The notes below the pieces were generated by a model. That model did no database searches. It saw only the letters and a list, made by a program, of their open reading frames with translations, and was not told the origin of the DNA. Positions 34,075-43,056 of a stretch of DNA of 64,000 nucleotides are shown here, piece after piece. Location of the stretch: assembly GCF_019721995.1 (NCBI RefSeq), contig NZ_BLYC01000010.1:52088-116087 (forward strand). The letters are read 5' to 3'. The DNA comes from Bathymodiolus japonicus methanotrophic gill symbiont. GTDB taxonomy: Bacteria; Pseudomonadota; Gammaproteobacteria; Methylococcales; Methylomonadaceae. Numbering within the stretch: the first letter of the stretch is position 1; each line of letters opens with the position of its first letter. A program made the position numbers and the translations under genes.

Positions 34075-34334
34075 CAGGCGCGCCATGCTACCTCACGAAA
34101 TTCCGGGACTCCTGTCGCCGTAATTCGTTCACCTACGCAGCGAATAGGAGATGCTCCAGCCGCCCTGCGTCCGCCACAGACTGAGCACAAAGCAGCTCAG
34201 TCATGGCTACCTCAAATGGCTCTACGGCTATTCGGGATAAAATTTTAGCCTCCCTCGCGCGCTATCGCGCACTTCGGATTGGCAAATTTCCCTGCGCCTT
34301 CTGGAGACTATCAGCCCGTCCGGGGCTGACAGCG
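34075..34334 (+). mobile_element. short mobile element, family B, copy 2 (260 bp)
   Basis: CAGGCGCGCC start, GGCTGACAGCG end. Inserted antisense in the STAS/SEC14-like gene; the joined codons read DPQIKVFIDG, with no duplication or loss. Confidence 0.93.
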
Positions 34335-34403
34335 TTTGTGGGTCTTTGACACCCTGCAAAGCAGAGTCTATCATCGGATTTATTTTTAAATAATCCTCAT
34401 GAC

Positions 34404-34698
34404 TTGGGGAGTCGCTATTTTTGCGAAAGCTTGTTTTGGGCATCCCAGCCCAAGCAAGCAGCAAAAACTTAACGCGACCACTTATGCCTCCGGCGGCCCC
34501 GATTCGTCCTCGTCACCTCGTCCCGACCCAACAAGGGGTCGGAACATAGGCTCCAAATGACTTGACGCCGTGTCGGATGGCCTTTTATTTTGTCTCCACC
34601 TTCGCTAACGCTCAGACTCCGACAAAACAACGGCCCTACGGCTATCGCGGACTAAAAATCTTCACTTCGCTAAAGCTCCGTTTCCAGGATTTTCAGCG
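34404..34698 (+). mobile_element. short mobile element, family A, copy 3 (295 bp)
   Basis: TTGGGGAGTCGC start, GATTTTCAGCG end. Inserted antisense, 69 bases from element B in the same small gene; the joined codons read TGTLSHEDY. Confidence 0.93.
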
Positions 34699-34795
34699 TA
34701 AGCGTTCCGGTTGCTTTCAAGGAGAGAAAGAACTCATGACCGATTCTTTCTATGCCAATTGATAACCCGTGCCTTACAACGCTCATCTTACCCCC

Positions 34796-34918
34796 TTAAT
34801 GAACCACACCGATAACAAGCGCAGTTACAGCAAAAAATAAAACCAGCTTGTCACCCACCATTTTATCGATCACATACAAACCGTAAAGTATCGTCAGTAC
34901 ATAAATTAATTCAGTCAT
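34796..34918 (-). CDS. 40-residue putative membrane protein
   Basis: A short open frame, MTELIYVLTILYGLYVIDKM then VGDKLVLFFAVTALVIGVVH. It has a good ribosome-binding sequence (GAGGGTAGG) just before its ATG. Two hydrophobic stretches flank a KMVGDK turn, so a small helical hairpin in the inner membrane is plausible. It ends 9 bases before the STAS/SEC14-like gene and may be its operon partner. The 300 bases upstream (34919-35218) show no gene. I do not know the family. Confidence 0.6.
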   Translation of the reverse strand: MTELIYVLTILYGLYVIDKMVGDKLVLFFAVTALVIGVVH

Positions 34919-35863
34919 ATCCTACCCTCGTAAAACTTTTAATTAACGTTGAAAATAGCTACGCTATAGTTCTGCGGCTACAAACGGCGCTCTTCGACAC
35001 CTTATTCCAGCCTTTCGCATAGTAGCACAACTAAAAACTCTGGGGGATAAAATTTCTTAAGTATTTGACTGATGGTAGATTTGTAACCTATGATCACATC
35101 AACCTGTCAATAACACAGGTTTATAAATCAATAGCTTCGGCATAAAAAGAGCGGGAGGCACTTCACCGCATTAAATCCACTCAGTGAATAATGCTATCCG
35201 GCCACAATTAATATTGAACTGAAGTTTCCCAATAATTATTTATGGTAAAATTGAAACTACGCTACAACTATATGAAAAAAATCATCAGTGTTCCCCTATC
35301 AATTGATGCCGTGAAACTAACCTCGCCACAAGAGAGCTCATAAAGCACTGTAAAGACATTCCTGTTATTATTGCGTTTTGAACTGCCCGAATGGTATACG
35401 AGCTGATACGAGATATTCTTGCCTGGAAAAATAATGGATTCACAAAACGATCTCGTTTTTGAGCCTGTTGCTGCCTAATCTCCAGAGCCTCGCTATATTT
35501 TTTATCCGATGGATGAATCAATTCTGGCTGTTGTGTTTTTGAAATCTCTTCAAACACGCGCATTAAATTATAGCTCATTGCAGTCAGGCGCATTTGATTT
35601 TCAAGTGAGCGGGTATTGGAAGACCAAGCTTTAGTTTCCTTGAAATTACTTTTAGTGTTATTGAATGTCTTTTCAATCGTCCATCGCTTGAAATACAGCA
35701 TGGCAATGGTTCCAGGGTTAATAGTCATTGGCAAGGTTGTCACAAACCGGTGAAGTTTTCCGGTTTCTGGATCACGGTAATCCACCACGTTAAATTTGAT
35801 GCCCTTGTTTTCGTACACACTGTATGCTTCAACCCCTGTATTGATCTCAGGGCGGGAGTCAAA

Positions 35864-36158
35864 TTGGGGAGTCGCTATTTTTGCGAAAGCTTGTTTTGGG
35901 CATCCCAGCCCAAGCAAGCAGCAAAAACTTAACGCGACCACTTATGCCTCCGGCGGCCCCGATTCGTCCTCGTCACCTCGTCCCGACCCAACAAGGGGTC
36001 GGAACATAGGCTCCAAATGACTTGACGCCGTGTCGGATGGCCTTTTATTTTGTCTCCACCTTCGCTAACGCTCAGACTCCGACAAAACAACGGCCCTACG
36101 GCTATCGCGGACTAAAAATCTTCACTTCGCTAAAGCTCCGTTTCCAGGATTTTCAGCG
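35864..36158 (+). mobile_element. short mobile element, family A, copy 4 (295 bp)
   Basis: TTGGGGAG start, CAGCG end. Empty site in IS4 copy 2 reads GTCAAA|AGGGAT across the joint, showing precise insertion without duplication. Confidence 0.95.
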
Positions 36159-36790
36159 AGGGATAGACTCAACCAGAGTCGCAATTGAATTTTCTTTTAG
36201 CATTGAAATCATGTAATTAGCATGTCGTTTCTGCCGATCCCACCAGACAAAGTCGGTGACGGTTTTATCGTAGACATAGAGATGTTTCTGAGAGCTGTTA
36301 TTTCCCTTGTTTTGCTTTTCAATATGATCTCGTAACACAGGTATTTCTTGATGTCTCTGAGTTCCGTTTGTCACCAGACAAAGAAATCTGAGCAACCCAC
36401 TTCTGAGATTCAACGCGTAAATCCCCCCGGCCGCATAAACTTTCCCATTGCTGTTTTTTTCAGTATGGCAGTCATGATCAATAAAATGTCCATCCGCTGC
36501 TTCTATGGTGTATTCGTCAAGTTCCGGGAATGCTTTAAGATAATCAATGCCTTGCGATAGCAGTGTTTCAGAGTGAAGATGATAGCTCTGCTGTTCAAAT
36601 GCCTCAAGCATACTTGTTCGTCTATGCGACTTCAGTGATTTAAAATACGTTGAGTGGGGAAGCAGCTGGCCATAAATCTGTTCATTGGTTTGGAGGAAAT
36701 GGCTACCACTATCGACTACACTGATACAGCGTAATAACCCAAGGCGAATAAAGTCGATATCCTTCAACTCTGGGCATGAACGAGCCCACA

Positions 36791-37085
36791 TTGGGGAGTC
36801 GCTATTTTTGCGAAAGCTTGTTTTGGGCATCCCAGCCCAAGCAAGCAGCAAAAACTTAACGCGACCACTTATGCCTCCGGCGGCCCCGATTCGTCCTCGT
36901 CACCTCGTCCCGACCCAACAAGGGGTCGGAACATAGGCTCCAAATGACTTGACGCCGTGTCGGATGGCCTTTTATTTTGTCTCCACCTTCGCTAACGCTC
37001 AGACTCCGACAAAATAACGGCCCTACGGCTATCGCGGACTAAAAATCATCACTTCGCTTAGGCTCCGTTTCCCTGATTTTCAGCG
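36791..37085 (+). mobile_element. short mobile element, family A, copy 5 (295 bp)
   Basis: TTGGGGAG start; the 3' stem variant is AAAATCA/TGATTTT. Empty site in IS4 copy 2 reads CCCACA|AAGGATG, again without duplication. Confidence 0.95.
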
Positions 37086-37630
37086 AAGGATGACGCTCTG
37101 CTAACAGGGCACGTTCCATACTTTCATTGCAGTGTTGGTGAATATGTTCAGAGAGTGGTAGGTCTTTAAGCATGGGTGATGTCCGTTTATGAGGTGATTA
37201 AAACGGAAATTTTTAGAAAAATCTTTCCGGCAAATGCAAGCTTTATTTGAAATTATTTGTTGTTCTTTTACGGTGCCTACAGAGTGTCTATTTGTTGTTA
37301 TAAGTGATTAAAATCAAAAAGATGGAAATATTCGAGTGGTGCTACCTTCAGGTAGGTTATAGGCTGCTTTGTTTAGGTACTTCTTCTTTCAATGGGAACA
37401 CTGATGAAAAAAATAGTCTTTTCATTCGTTTCAAATGCTATTGCCTAAGGGGAATTAAGTAGGGGTTTGCTATAAACATGGCAAAACCACCTAAAATAAA
37501 CCTCGATACACCAGCATTGTGTATTTCAGCTACTCAATAATTGGGAAACTTCAGATATTGAATTACTATTCAATTTCATTACGAGCAGACGGTATTTCTT
37601 TTTTTAGCAATGCTAATGTCTGTATTCTAA

Positions 37631-39196
37631 CTGAAGTTTCTTAGAAATTCATCAAGCAACCATTCGCAATAAAACGGCTACCACCGAATTTACAGGGGAG
37701 CTGCTGTATTTGGGGCAAACCCTTTCAAAATCCGGATCCAAAGCCGCTTCGGCAATGATGCGGCGGATATCTGAAAAGGCGAAACTGGCTCGCCCCTTCA
37801 CTTTGTGCCGACGTTCCAGATCGGTTTTTAAACGATCCGCGTAAATCCACGTCAGCGTTGTTGCCATCATACAGAAGTCCAAATGGTTGGTCACTGCCTG
37901 CGCATTTCGACACTGACTTTTATGGCTCCCTATGTCTTGCTTGAGCTCTTTGAACCCGGATTCGATTTTCCATCGCGCACCATAATACTCAATAATCTGT
38001 GTGACGGATAAACTTAGATCGGTCGTAAACAAAGCAATCCACTGTGTGCGACGAGACACCCAGACAACCTGAACGGGTCGTTTCAATGTTTTCAGCATGA
38101 CAACGCGACTATAAGCCCTGACTTCACGCTGTTTTCCATAGAGATTCACGGTATACGATCGGGCCTTTTGTTGTACTTTTTTTGCCATGTCTGTGGCTGC
38201 CCCCAACGCTGCCCGTACTTTTTATTCCGCCCCCTCTGCTTGGGTTTTCTTTTTTCTGGACGATCGTACAGTACATTATTGCACCTTAACCTAGAGAGAA
38301 TATTAAACCGGCTTCCGATAGCTTTGTAAACAGGCTTCCATAGGCCATTGTTGCCAAACCAGCTATCAGTGACTGTCAATATCGGAGCGGTGGAAAAATG
38401 TTCTGCAATTGCAATCAGCATTTGAGCCGCCTGAGCCATCTTGGTCTGGAAAGGAACGACATCACCTCTTATCGTGGCGATTTCTTTTTTTGCCTGAATT
38501 GTTTTTAAGGGCAGATAAAATCGGAAATCTAAAAATAAGCACGCCCAGCGACCTTTGACCTGTTTCAGCAACCTTACCGATACAATATTTTGTGCCCATG
38601 GATATTTGCTTTGATTCGATTTGGCCGCGTGGTCAAAAATGGCTTCACAGCCGAAGATATTTTTGCCTACTTTAGTGATAATGGAGTCATCCAGTGCAAC
38701 CAATATGCGCCCATCTGTTTCAGGAGACGGAATCAGCTCCCAGATAGTTTTCCACAGCCCAGCCCACGGCAAAGTTGAAGAAGCTATGAAAGTGTAAAAG
38801 CGCTTATTCTTGATCTCAAACCCAAACAACGTATCAAGGCAACGCCAAAGATTAGAGGTCATTGATGACGTAAAAGGAACGATAATGGACAGGATCGTGT
38901 AAACGAACAGAGAGGCTCGTTCGCGGCCTAAAGTGGTTCCGGAAAAATGATCTTGAAGCGGGAGTAAAATATCGCGTAAAATGAACATGAATGAGGTCGT
39001 TTTATTTGTATAATCAATGTGTTATAAACTTTCATTATACAGTAAAACTAGGCCTCATTCACGATTAACCTGTTGTTTTTAAAAAGAATTCAAGGCTTTT
39101 AGTCAACGGAATGCCATTAATATTAGCAATACCTAATATTTTAGAAAAATAAGCATTAGCTGATATTCTTATGCTTTAAAAACTAGGAAACTTCAG
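37631..39196. mobile_element. IS4-type element related to MITE D (1566 bp)
   Basis: Ends CTGAAGTTTCTTAG and CTAGGAAACTTCAG. Flanks TATTCTAA and TATTTTAA are an 8-bp duplication with one change. The first ten terminal bases (CTGAAGTTTC) and the duplication size equal those of MITE D, making this family the likely source of, or helper for, that MITE. Confidence 0.88.
37652..38988 (-). CDS. IS4-type transposase in two frames (possible -1 frameshift)
   Basis: The first frame (38988-38146, 280 aa, MFILRDILLPLQDHFSGTTLGRERAS) has LVALDDSIITKVG and ILTVTDSWFGNNG, the first two catalytic Asp regions. The second (38206-37652) has the YREK signature YYGARWKIESGFKELK with the catalytic Glu. The frames overlap where the minus strand reads C-AAA-AAA-G: the heptamer A AAA AAG (plus 38176-38182) is in the correct phase for a -1 slip that joins them. 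Programmed frameshifting would give one active protein of about 445 residues; a simple one-base mutation in the A7 run is the alternative. Confidence 0.82.
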
Positions 39197-39215
39197 TATT
39201 TTAAGAGGGTATGAC

Positions 39216-39926
39216 ATGAATAAAACTGCATTAACTTCTACACTTTCTCAACACGGCAATACTGCCGGGCATCTAATCAGATCAGCACGCAATACTACTT
39301 ACAGAGATAAAAATAACCCGAGACTTTTTTCTGGCATATCACGCATAATCAGCAATAAGTCACATGCATTTTTGTCTATTTTATGCCTGATCCTGATATT
39401 ACCATTAACCGCTAATGCCCATAGAGGAGCAAAAGGCGAGGTTGATACCTGCCGAATATCAGTCGGTAAAGAAGTGATTCATTTTTCAGCCTACACCCCC
39501 GCTTTATCGGGTGGTAAAAGCTACTGCCACATTATCCCAGAAGTTGGCTTGACAGATCTTGTCATAGATTATGAAGGTAAAAAACTACGCCATACCACCG
39601 TTGAATTTGAGGTAACCAAAGAGCCCGAGGGAAGCCGCGTGTATTACCATAGCCCCGAGCAAATCACTAAAGGAACGATAGATGCCAAGGTTGATTTTAG
39701 ACAATATGGAGAGGGCAATTACCTACTCCATGTCACCGTGCTTAACCAGGGTGAGACTATCGACTCGCACTTGCCTTTTTCTGTCGGCCTGGAAGAAGAC
39801 GAAAGTGCAATACCGAGTAAAATTCTAATTCCGTTAATTATCGCCCCGATAACCCTTGCAGGCTTGTTCTTTTTGTCCAAAACCAACAGGAAAGAACCAC
39901 CTTCTATGGATGATACACAAACCTAA
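39216..39926 (+). CDS. secreted/membrane-anchored protein of unknown function
   Basis: A 236-residue protein. A long N-terminal basic stretch precedes a hydrophobic signal segment (about 50-66, FLSILCLILILPLTANA) with likely cleavage before HRGAKGEVDT. The domain has two cysteines (DTCRIS and KSYCHI) that could form a disulfide, beta-rich sequence, and a C-terminal membrane anchor (about 204-222, ILIPLIIAPITLAGLFFL) followed by KTNRK. It should be periplasmic, tethered at its C-terminus. The true start may be the second in-frame Met-region nearer the signal. No family recognised. It begins 20 bases after the IS right end, which may supply or have removed its promoter. Confidence 0.75.
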   Translation: MNKTALTSTLSQHGNTAGHLIRSARNTTYRDKNNPRLFSGISRIISNKSHAFLSILCLILILPLTANAHRGAKGEVDTCRISVGKEVIHFSAYTPALSGGKSYCHIIPEVGLTDLVIDYEGKKLRHTTVEFEVTKEPEGSRVYYHSPEQITKGTIDAKVDFRQYGEGNYLLHVTVLNQGETIDSHLPFSVGLEEDESAIPSKILIPLIIAPITLAGLFFLSKTNRKEPPSMDDTQT

Positions 39927-39962
39927 ATATTTAACAACGTTTACGGAATTGCTTAAACAATT

Positions 39963-40059
39963 GGCTTGTCTTTTTATCTCTCTTCTACGTTATAGAAAAC
40001 TTACGTAACTGGCTTTACGCCTGTTTCTACGCCTTGAATATGAATAAAAATCCTGCGCC
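39963..40059. repeat. repeat family H, copy 4 (covarying hairpin)
   Basis: On the minus strand it begins GCGCAGGATTTTTATTC and ends AACGTAGAAGAGAG-ATAAAAAGAC. Arms TAGAAAC and GTTTTCTA pair with one bulge. It lies 36 bases after the secreted-protein gene. Confidence 0.7.
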
Positions 40060-40096
40060 AGATGCTCAACTTATTCCCTGCGCGATCCTTAGCATA

Positions 40097-40126
40097 GACT
40101 GCCAGTCGCAACCTCTACTGGCAGTC
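40097..40126. terminator. 10-bp stem hairpin downstream of the secreted-protein gene
   Basis: GACTGCCAGT and ACTGGCAGTC pair perfectly around CGCAACCTCT; followed by CTTTCATTCTTT. A likely terminator, though the T-run is interrupted. Confidence 0.6.
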
Positions 40127-40159
40127 CTTTCATTCTTTGCAAGTATTCAAAAATTATCG

Positions 40160-40335
40160 GTAACTACTCAGCGTAATTTAAACTCATAACAGATTGATTT
40201 AAAATAATAATTAATGTATCTCTCTGAATTTTAGTCCAATTTTCACCCCTTTTTAAAGGTGAAAATGACTAAAGTCAGGTTAAATTAAAATATATCCATT
40301 TGATTTTAAAGTTAAAAAACACGCTGAGTAGTTAC
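40160..40335. mobile_element. MITE family G (176 bp)
   Basis: Perfect 15-bp inverted ends GTAACTACTCAGCGT / ACGCTGAGTAGTTAC, flanked by the 8-bp duplication AATTATCG. No gene. A lone copy of one end is at 31660-31674. Confidence 0.88.
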
Positions 40336-40705
40336 AATTATCGAAACTAATCAACCCAGGGGCGGGCTTGTTTTATTGCCAGTTTACCTCGACTGCCATC
40401 ATCAGTTTCTGTAATTTTAAACTCTATAGACTTTCAGAAAATTAATTTCCGAACAAACAAAAACGACAGAGGGGAAACTGGCTTATAATTTTCGTCCCAA
40501 CACTAACGGAAACAGTCAAAAATGGTATCCCTCACTTTTTCAAAGTCAATTGTAGACCGACTAAAAAAAATATGGCGACAGCTCTCAAGCTAAGTAATAT
40601 TTGTTTATATCGATTAACTCAAGCTCTACTCTGGTTCAGTGAATGCATGGGAATCAAAGAAATAGCACGCCTAATGGGAGTCTGTGAAAAAACCATTATA
40701 AATTG

Positions 40706-41000
40706 TTGGGGAGTCGCTACTTTTGCGAAAGCTTGTTTTGGGCATCCCAGCCCAAGCAAGCAGCAAAAACTTAACGCGACCACTTATGCCTCCGGCGGCC
40801 CCGATTCGTCCTCGTCACCTCGTCCCGACCCAACAAGGGGTCGGAACATAGGCTCCAAATGACTTGACGCCGTGTCGGATGGCCTTTTATTTTGTCTCCA
40901 CCTTCGCTAACGCTCAGACTCCGACAAAATAACGGCCCTACGGCTATCGCGGACTAAAAATCATCACTTCGCTTAGGCTCCGTTTCCCTGATTTTCAGCG
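40706..41000 (+). mobile_element. short mobile element, family A, copy 6 (295 bp)
   Basis: TTGGGGAG start, 3' variant like copy 5. Sense orientation in the IS630 gene. IS630 copy 1 supplies the empty site; no duplication. Confidence 0.95.
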
Positions 41001-41100
41001 GCTGAAAACATTCATGGATAAAGGTGTCGGTTGGTTAATAGGGCAACACTATCAAGGACGTGGTCGGAAGTCAAAGTTAACTAAAGACCAGAAAAATAAA

Positions 41101-41395
41101 TCGGGGAGTCGCTATTTTTGCGAAAGCTTGTTTTGGGCATCCCAGCCCAAGCAAGCAGCAAAAACTTAACGCGACCACTTATGCCTCCGGCGGCCCCGAT
41201 TCGTCCTCGTCACCTCGTCCCGACCCAACAAGGGGTCGGAACATAGGCTCCAAATGACTTGACGCCGTGTCGGATGGCCTTTTATTTTGTCTCCACCTTC
41301 GCTAACGCTCAGACTCCGACAAAACAACGGCCCTACGGCTATCGCGGACTAAAAATCTTCACTTCGCTTAGGCTACGTTTCCCTGATTTTCAGCG
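41101..41395 (+). mobile_element. short mobile element, family A, copy 7 (295 bp)
   Basis: TCGGGGAG start. Its 3' module mixes features of the two A variants (AAAATCTT arm with TGATTTT arm), as if recombined. Only 100 bases from copy 6. Exact empty site in IS630 copy 1. Confidence 0.95.
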
Positions 41396-42330
41396 TTGGT
41401 TGAGTTGATAAAGAAAGGCCCAGAAGACAATGGATTTCATTGTGGAATATGGAATACTGCGATGATTGCCGAGCTTATTTGGTTAAAACTTGAAGTTCGT
41501 TATAACTTGAACTATTTATCAAGCCTAATGAAAAAACTGGGCTTCAGTTATCAAAAAGCTCGTTTTGTGACTGATCGCCAAGAAGAAGAAAAGTACGAGC
41601 TTGAAAGAAAAACGTGGCTGGAAGAAACATTGCCTGCCATTATGGAAAAGGCGGTAGAAGAAAAGAGTGTCGTTTTATTCGGTGATGAGGTGTCATTTGC
41701 TATGTGGGGTTCATTGGCACGAACCTGGGCTCCAATAGGAGAGCAACCCACAGTGAAAACATCAGGGATTCGAAAAGGGTTGAAAATGTTTGGTACGATC
41801 GAACTCGAAGGAGGGAGTTTTCAATACCGAGAATCATTGGCTTATGAGATAAAACCAAAGTCACTTAGACTTTTAAAAGAAGCTGGGCTGCCTCAAGAAT
41901 TTTTAGCTATTCTTAAAAGCTTAAAAAATGAGAAATATCCAACACAGAAGCTTTTTATGGAAGCGATATATTCTATTGCCGACAACGTCTTAATCGAGAG
42001 TTATAAGCCAATGATATTACAACACGCTGAAACATCTGGGCGTTTTAATGGTGAAAGCTATGTTGAGTTTTTAACACAATTGCTGGCTTATTATAAAGGC
42101 AAGATTATTCTAATTGAAGATGGTGCCCCGTATCATGGAAGCGGTGTTATTAAGGAATTTAAGTTAGCTAATGTAGATCGTTTGACAGTAGAACGTCTCC
42201 CTGCGTTCTCGCCGGATTTTAATCCGATTGAGAAATTATGGAAAAATACGAAACGCGATTCGACTCATATGAAGTATTTTAAAACTTTTGAAGATCTTCA
42301 TGATTCAGTTGTGCAAACTTTTAACACTTA

Positions 42331-42590
42331 CAGGCGCGCCATGCTACCTCACGAAATTCCGGGACTCCTGTCGCCGTAATTCGTTCACCTACGCAGCGAA
42401 TAGGAGATGCTCCAGCCGCCCTGCGTCCGCCACAGACTGAGCACAAAGCAGCTCAGTCATGGCTACCACAAATGGCTCTACGGCTATTCGGGATAAAATT
42501 TTAGCCTCCCTCGCGCGCTATCGCGCACTTCGGATTGGCAAATTTCCCTGCGCCTTCTGGAGACTATCAGCCCGTCCGGGGCTGACAGCG
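42331..42590 (+). mobile_element. short mobile element, family B, copy 3 (260 bp)
   Basis: Sits in the IS630 gene but replaces 39 bases of it (compare 28420-29511), so insertion or later events deleted target DNA here, unlike the other resolved copies. Confidence 0.92.
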
Positions 42591-42673
42591 ATTGCGGGAA
42601 GATTTCGTTGTTACCGCCTAAGTTTAAGCGCTCCAAATTTGGAAATTATTTATCTGAGAAACTATATGTCGAT

Positions 42674-42732
42674 CATCAGTGTTCCCCTATCAATTGAGGC
42701 CGTGAAACTAACCTCGCCACAAGAGAGCTCAT
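42674..42732. mobile_element. IS4 end fragment (59 bp)
   Basis: CATCAGTGTTCCCC and the adjoining end of IS4, cut at GAGCTCAT where element C copy 2 begins. The rest of the IS and its second duplication are gone. Confidence 0.85.
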
Positions 42733-43012
42733 CAGGCGCGCCATGCTACCTCACGAAATTCCGGGACTCCTGTCGCCATAATTCGTTCACCTACGCAGCG
42801 GATGGGAGATGCCCTGAACGCCCTGCGTCCGCAACGACTACGCACAAAAGCCGCTTCGTCATTACTACCTCACTGGCTGGACGGCTATTCGGAATGCAAT
42901 TCTTGCTCCTCTCGCGTGCTGCTAGCACACGTCGAATCAGCGAATTGCCCTGTCGCCTATCAGGGACTAAAAATCACCACTTCCCTAAGCTCCGTTTCCA
43001 TGATTTTCAGCG
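42733..43012 (+). mobile_element. short mobile element, family C, copy 2 (280 bp)
   Basis: CAGGCGCGCC start as in B; TGATTTTCAGCG end as in A. It marks the join between an IS4 fragment and the PEP-synthase-like gene (GACGTA|ATCGAC once both are removed), so it is associated with a deletion. Confidence 0.9.
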
Positions 43013-43056
43013 TACGTCCTCCGTCATCACCGGCGTATCATAAACTTCTTTTATAT

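Larger units (their letters stand above)
33851..34786 (-). pseudogene. STAS/SEC14-like (SpoIIAA-like, PF11964-type) protein split by elements A and B
   Basis: Three coding pieces on the minus strand (34786-34699, 34403-34335, 34074-33851) are separated by element A (34404-34698) and element B (34075-34334). Removing exactly 295 and 260 bases leaves 381 nt: a clean 126-residue frame starting MSVVRHGLSIGIERIGHEFF, with KATGTLSHEDYLKINPMI, VFIDGSELQGWELRAAWDDF and a WFISGEVKYFEDSDQALAWL end. The pattern matches small SpoIIAA/STAS-SEC14 proteins. As it stands it cannot be translated whole. A 40-codon membrane-protein gene lies 9 bases upstream, probably in the same operon. Confidence 0.85.
35285..37173 (-). 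pseudogene. IS4 family transposase, interrupted twice by element A
   Basis: Start MLKDLPLSEHIHQHCNESME at 37173. Removing the 295-bp elements at 36791-37085 and 35864-36158 gives 1299 nt and an uninterrupted 432-residue transposase. Catalytic features: TIEAADGHFIDH with the first Asp, YDKTVTDFVWWD with the second, and the YREK signature YFKRWTIEKTFNNTK with the final Glu. Both elements sit antisense. A second copy of the gene (45130-47679) lacks these two insertions and confirms the exact joins. Confidence 0.93.
35283..37406. mobile_element. IS4-family element, copy 1 (in MITE D)
   Basis: Ends CATCAGTGTTCCC and GGGAACACTGATG; flanked by the 8-bp duplication AAAAAAAT (35275-35282, 37407-37414). 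It carries one transposase gene broken by two A elements. Without them the IS would be 1534 bp. Confidence 0.93.
35219..37554. mobile_element. MITE family D, copy 3, split by an IS4 element
   Basis: The two halves (35219-35282 and 37407-37554) join into the standard 204 bp once the IS4 element and one duplication are removed. Outer duplication ATATTGAA (8 bp) is present on both sides. Confidence 0.92.
40572..42620 (+). pseudogene. IS630 family transposase, interrupted by A, A and B
   Basis: Segments 40572-40705, 41001-41100 and 41396-42330 encode the transposase seen in copy 1, here with the sense codon GGA where copy 1 has TGA. Both A elements lie in the sense direction and leave exact joins (AAATTG|GCTGAAA and AATAAA|TTGGTT). 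At the B element (42331-42590) 39 bases present in copy 1 are missing, removing 13 codons of the C-terminus and creating a stop. The catalytic DDE region itself is complete. Confidence 0.9.
40427..42664. mobile_element. IS630-family element, copy 2, with three small elements inside
   Basis: Same ends as copy 1, flanked by TA. It is inserted near the 3' end of the PEP-synthase-like gene. Contains A copies 6 and 7 and B copy 3. Confidence 0.9.

Noticed and set aside
34404..34698. Integron gene cassettes / attC sites
   Set aside because: No GTTRRRY/RYYYAAC core sites at the ends, no integrase, insertion within genes and on both strands.
35285..35941. A secreted-looking protein beginning MVALSFCCLLGLGCPKQAF fused to a transposase end, and similar ORFs starting inside A and B elements
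   Set aside because: They are accidental frames through the repeats; the same N-terminus recurs fused to whatever gene the element entered.
41101..41395. IscB-type omega-RNA (HEARO) or IS200/IS605 derivatives
   Set aside because: Those leave a fixed short target motif next to one end (such as ATGA or a TTAC-like tetranucleotide); the aligned flanks here share no such motif. Not fully excluded without a genome-wide logo.
30124..42590. The small elements as self-splicing introns or translational bypass segments that restore host genes in RNA
   Set aside because: They occur in both orientations relative to the host gene (A1-A5 and A8 antisense; A6, A7, B3-B5 sense), which splicing or bypass from the host mRNA could not serve.
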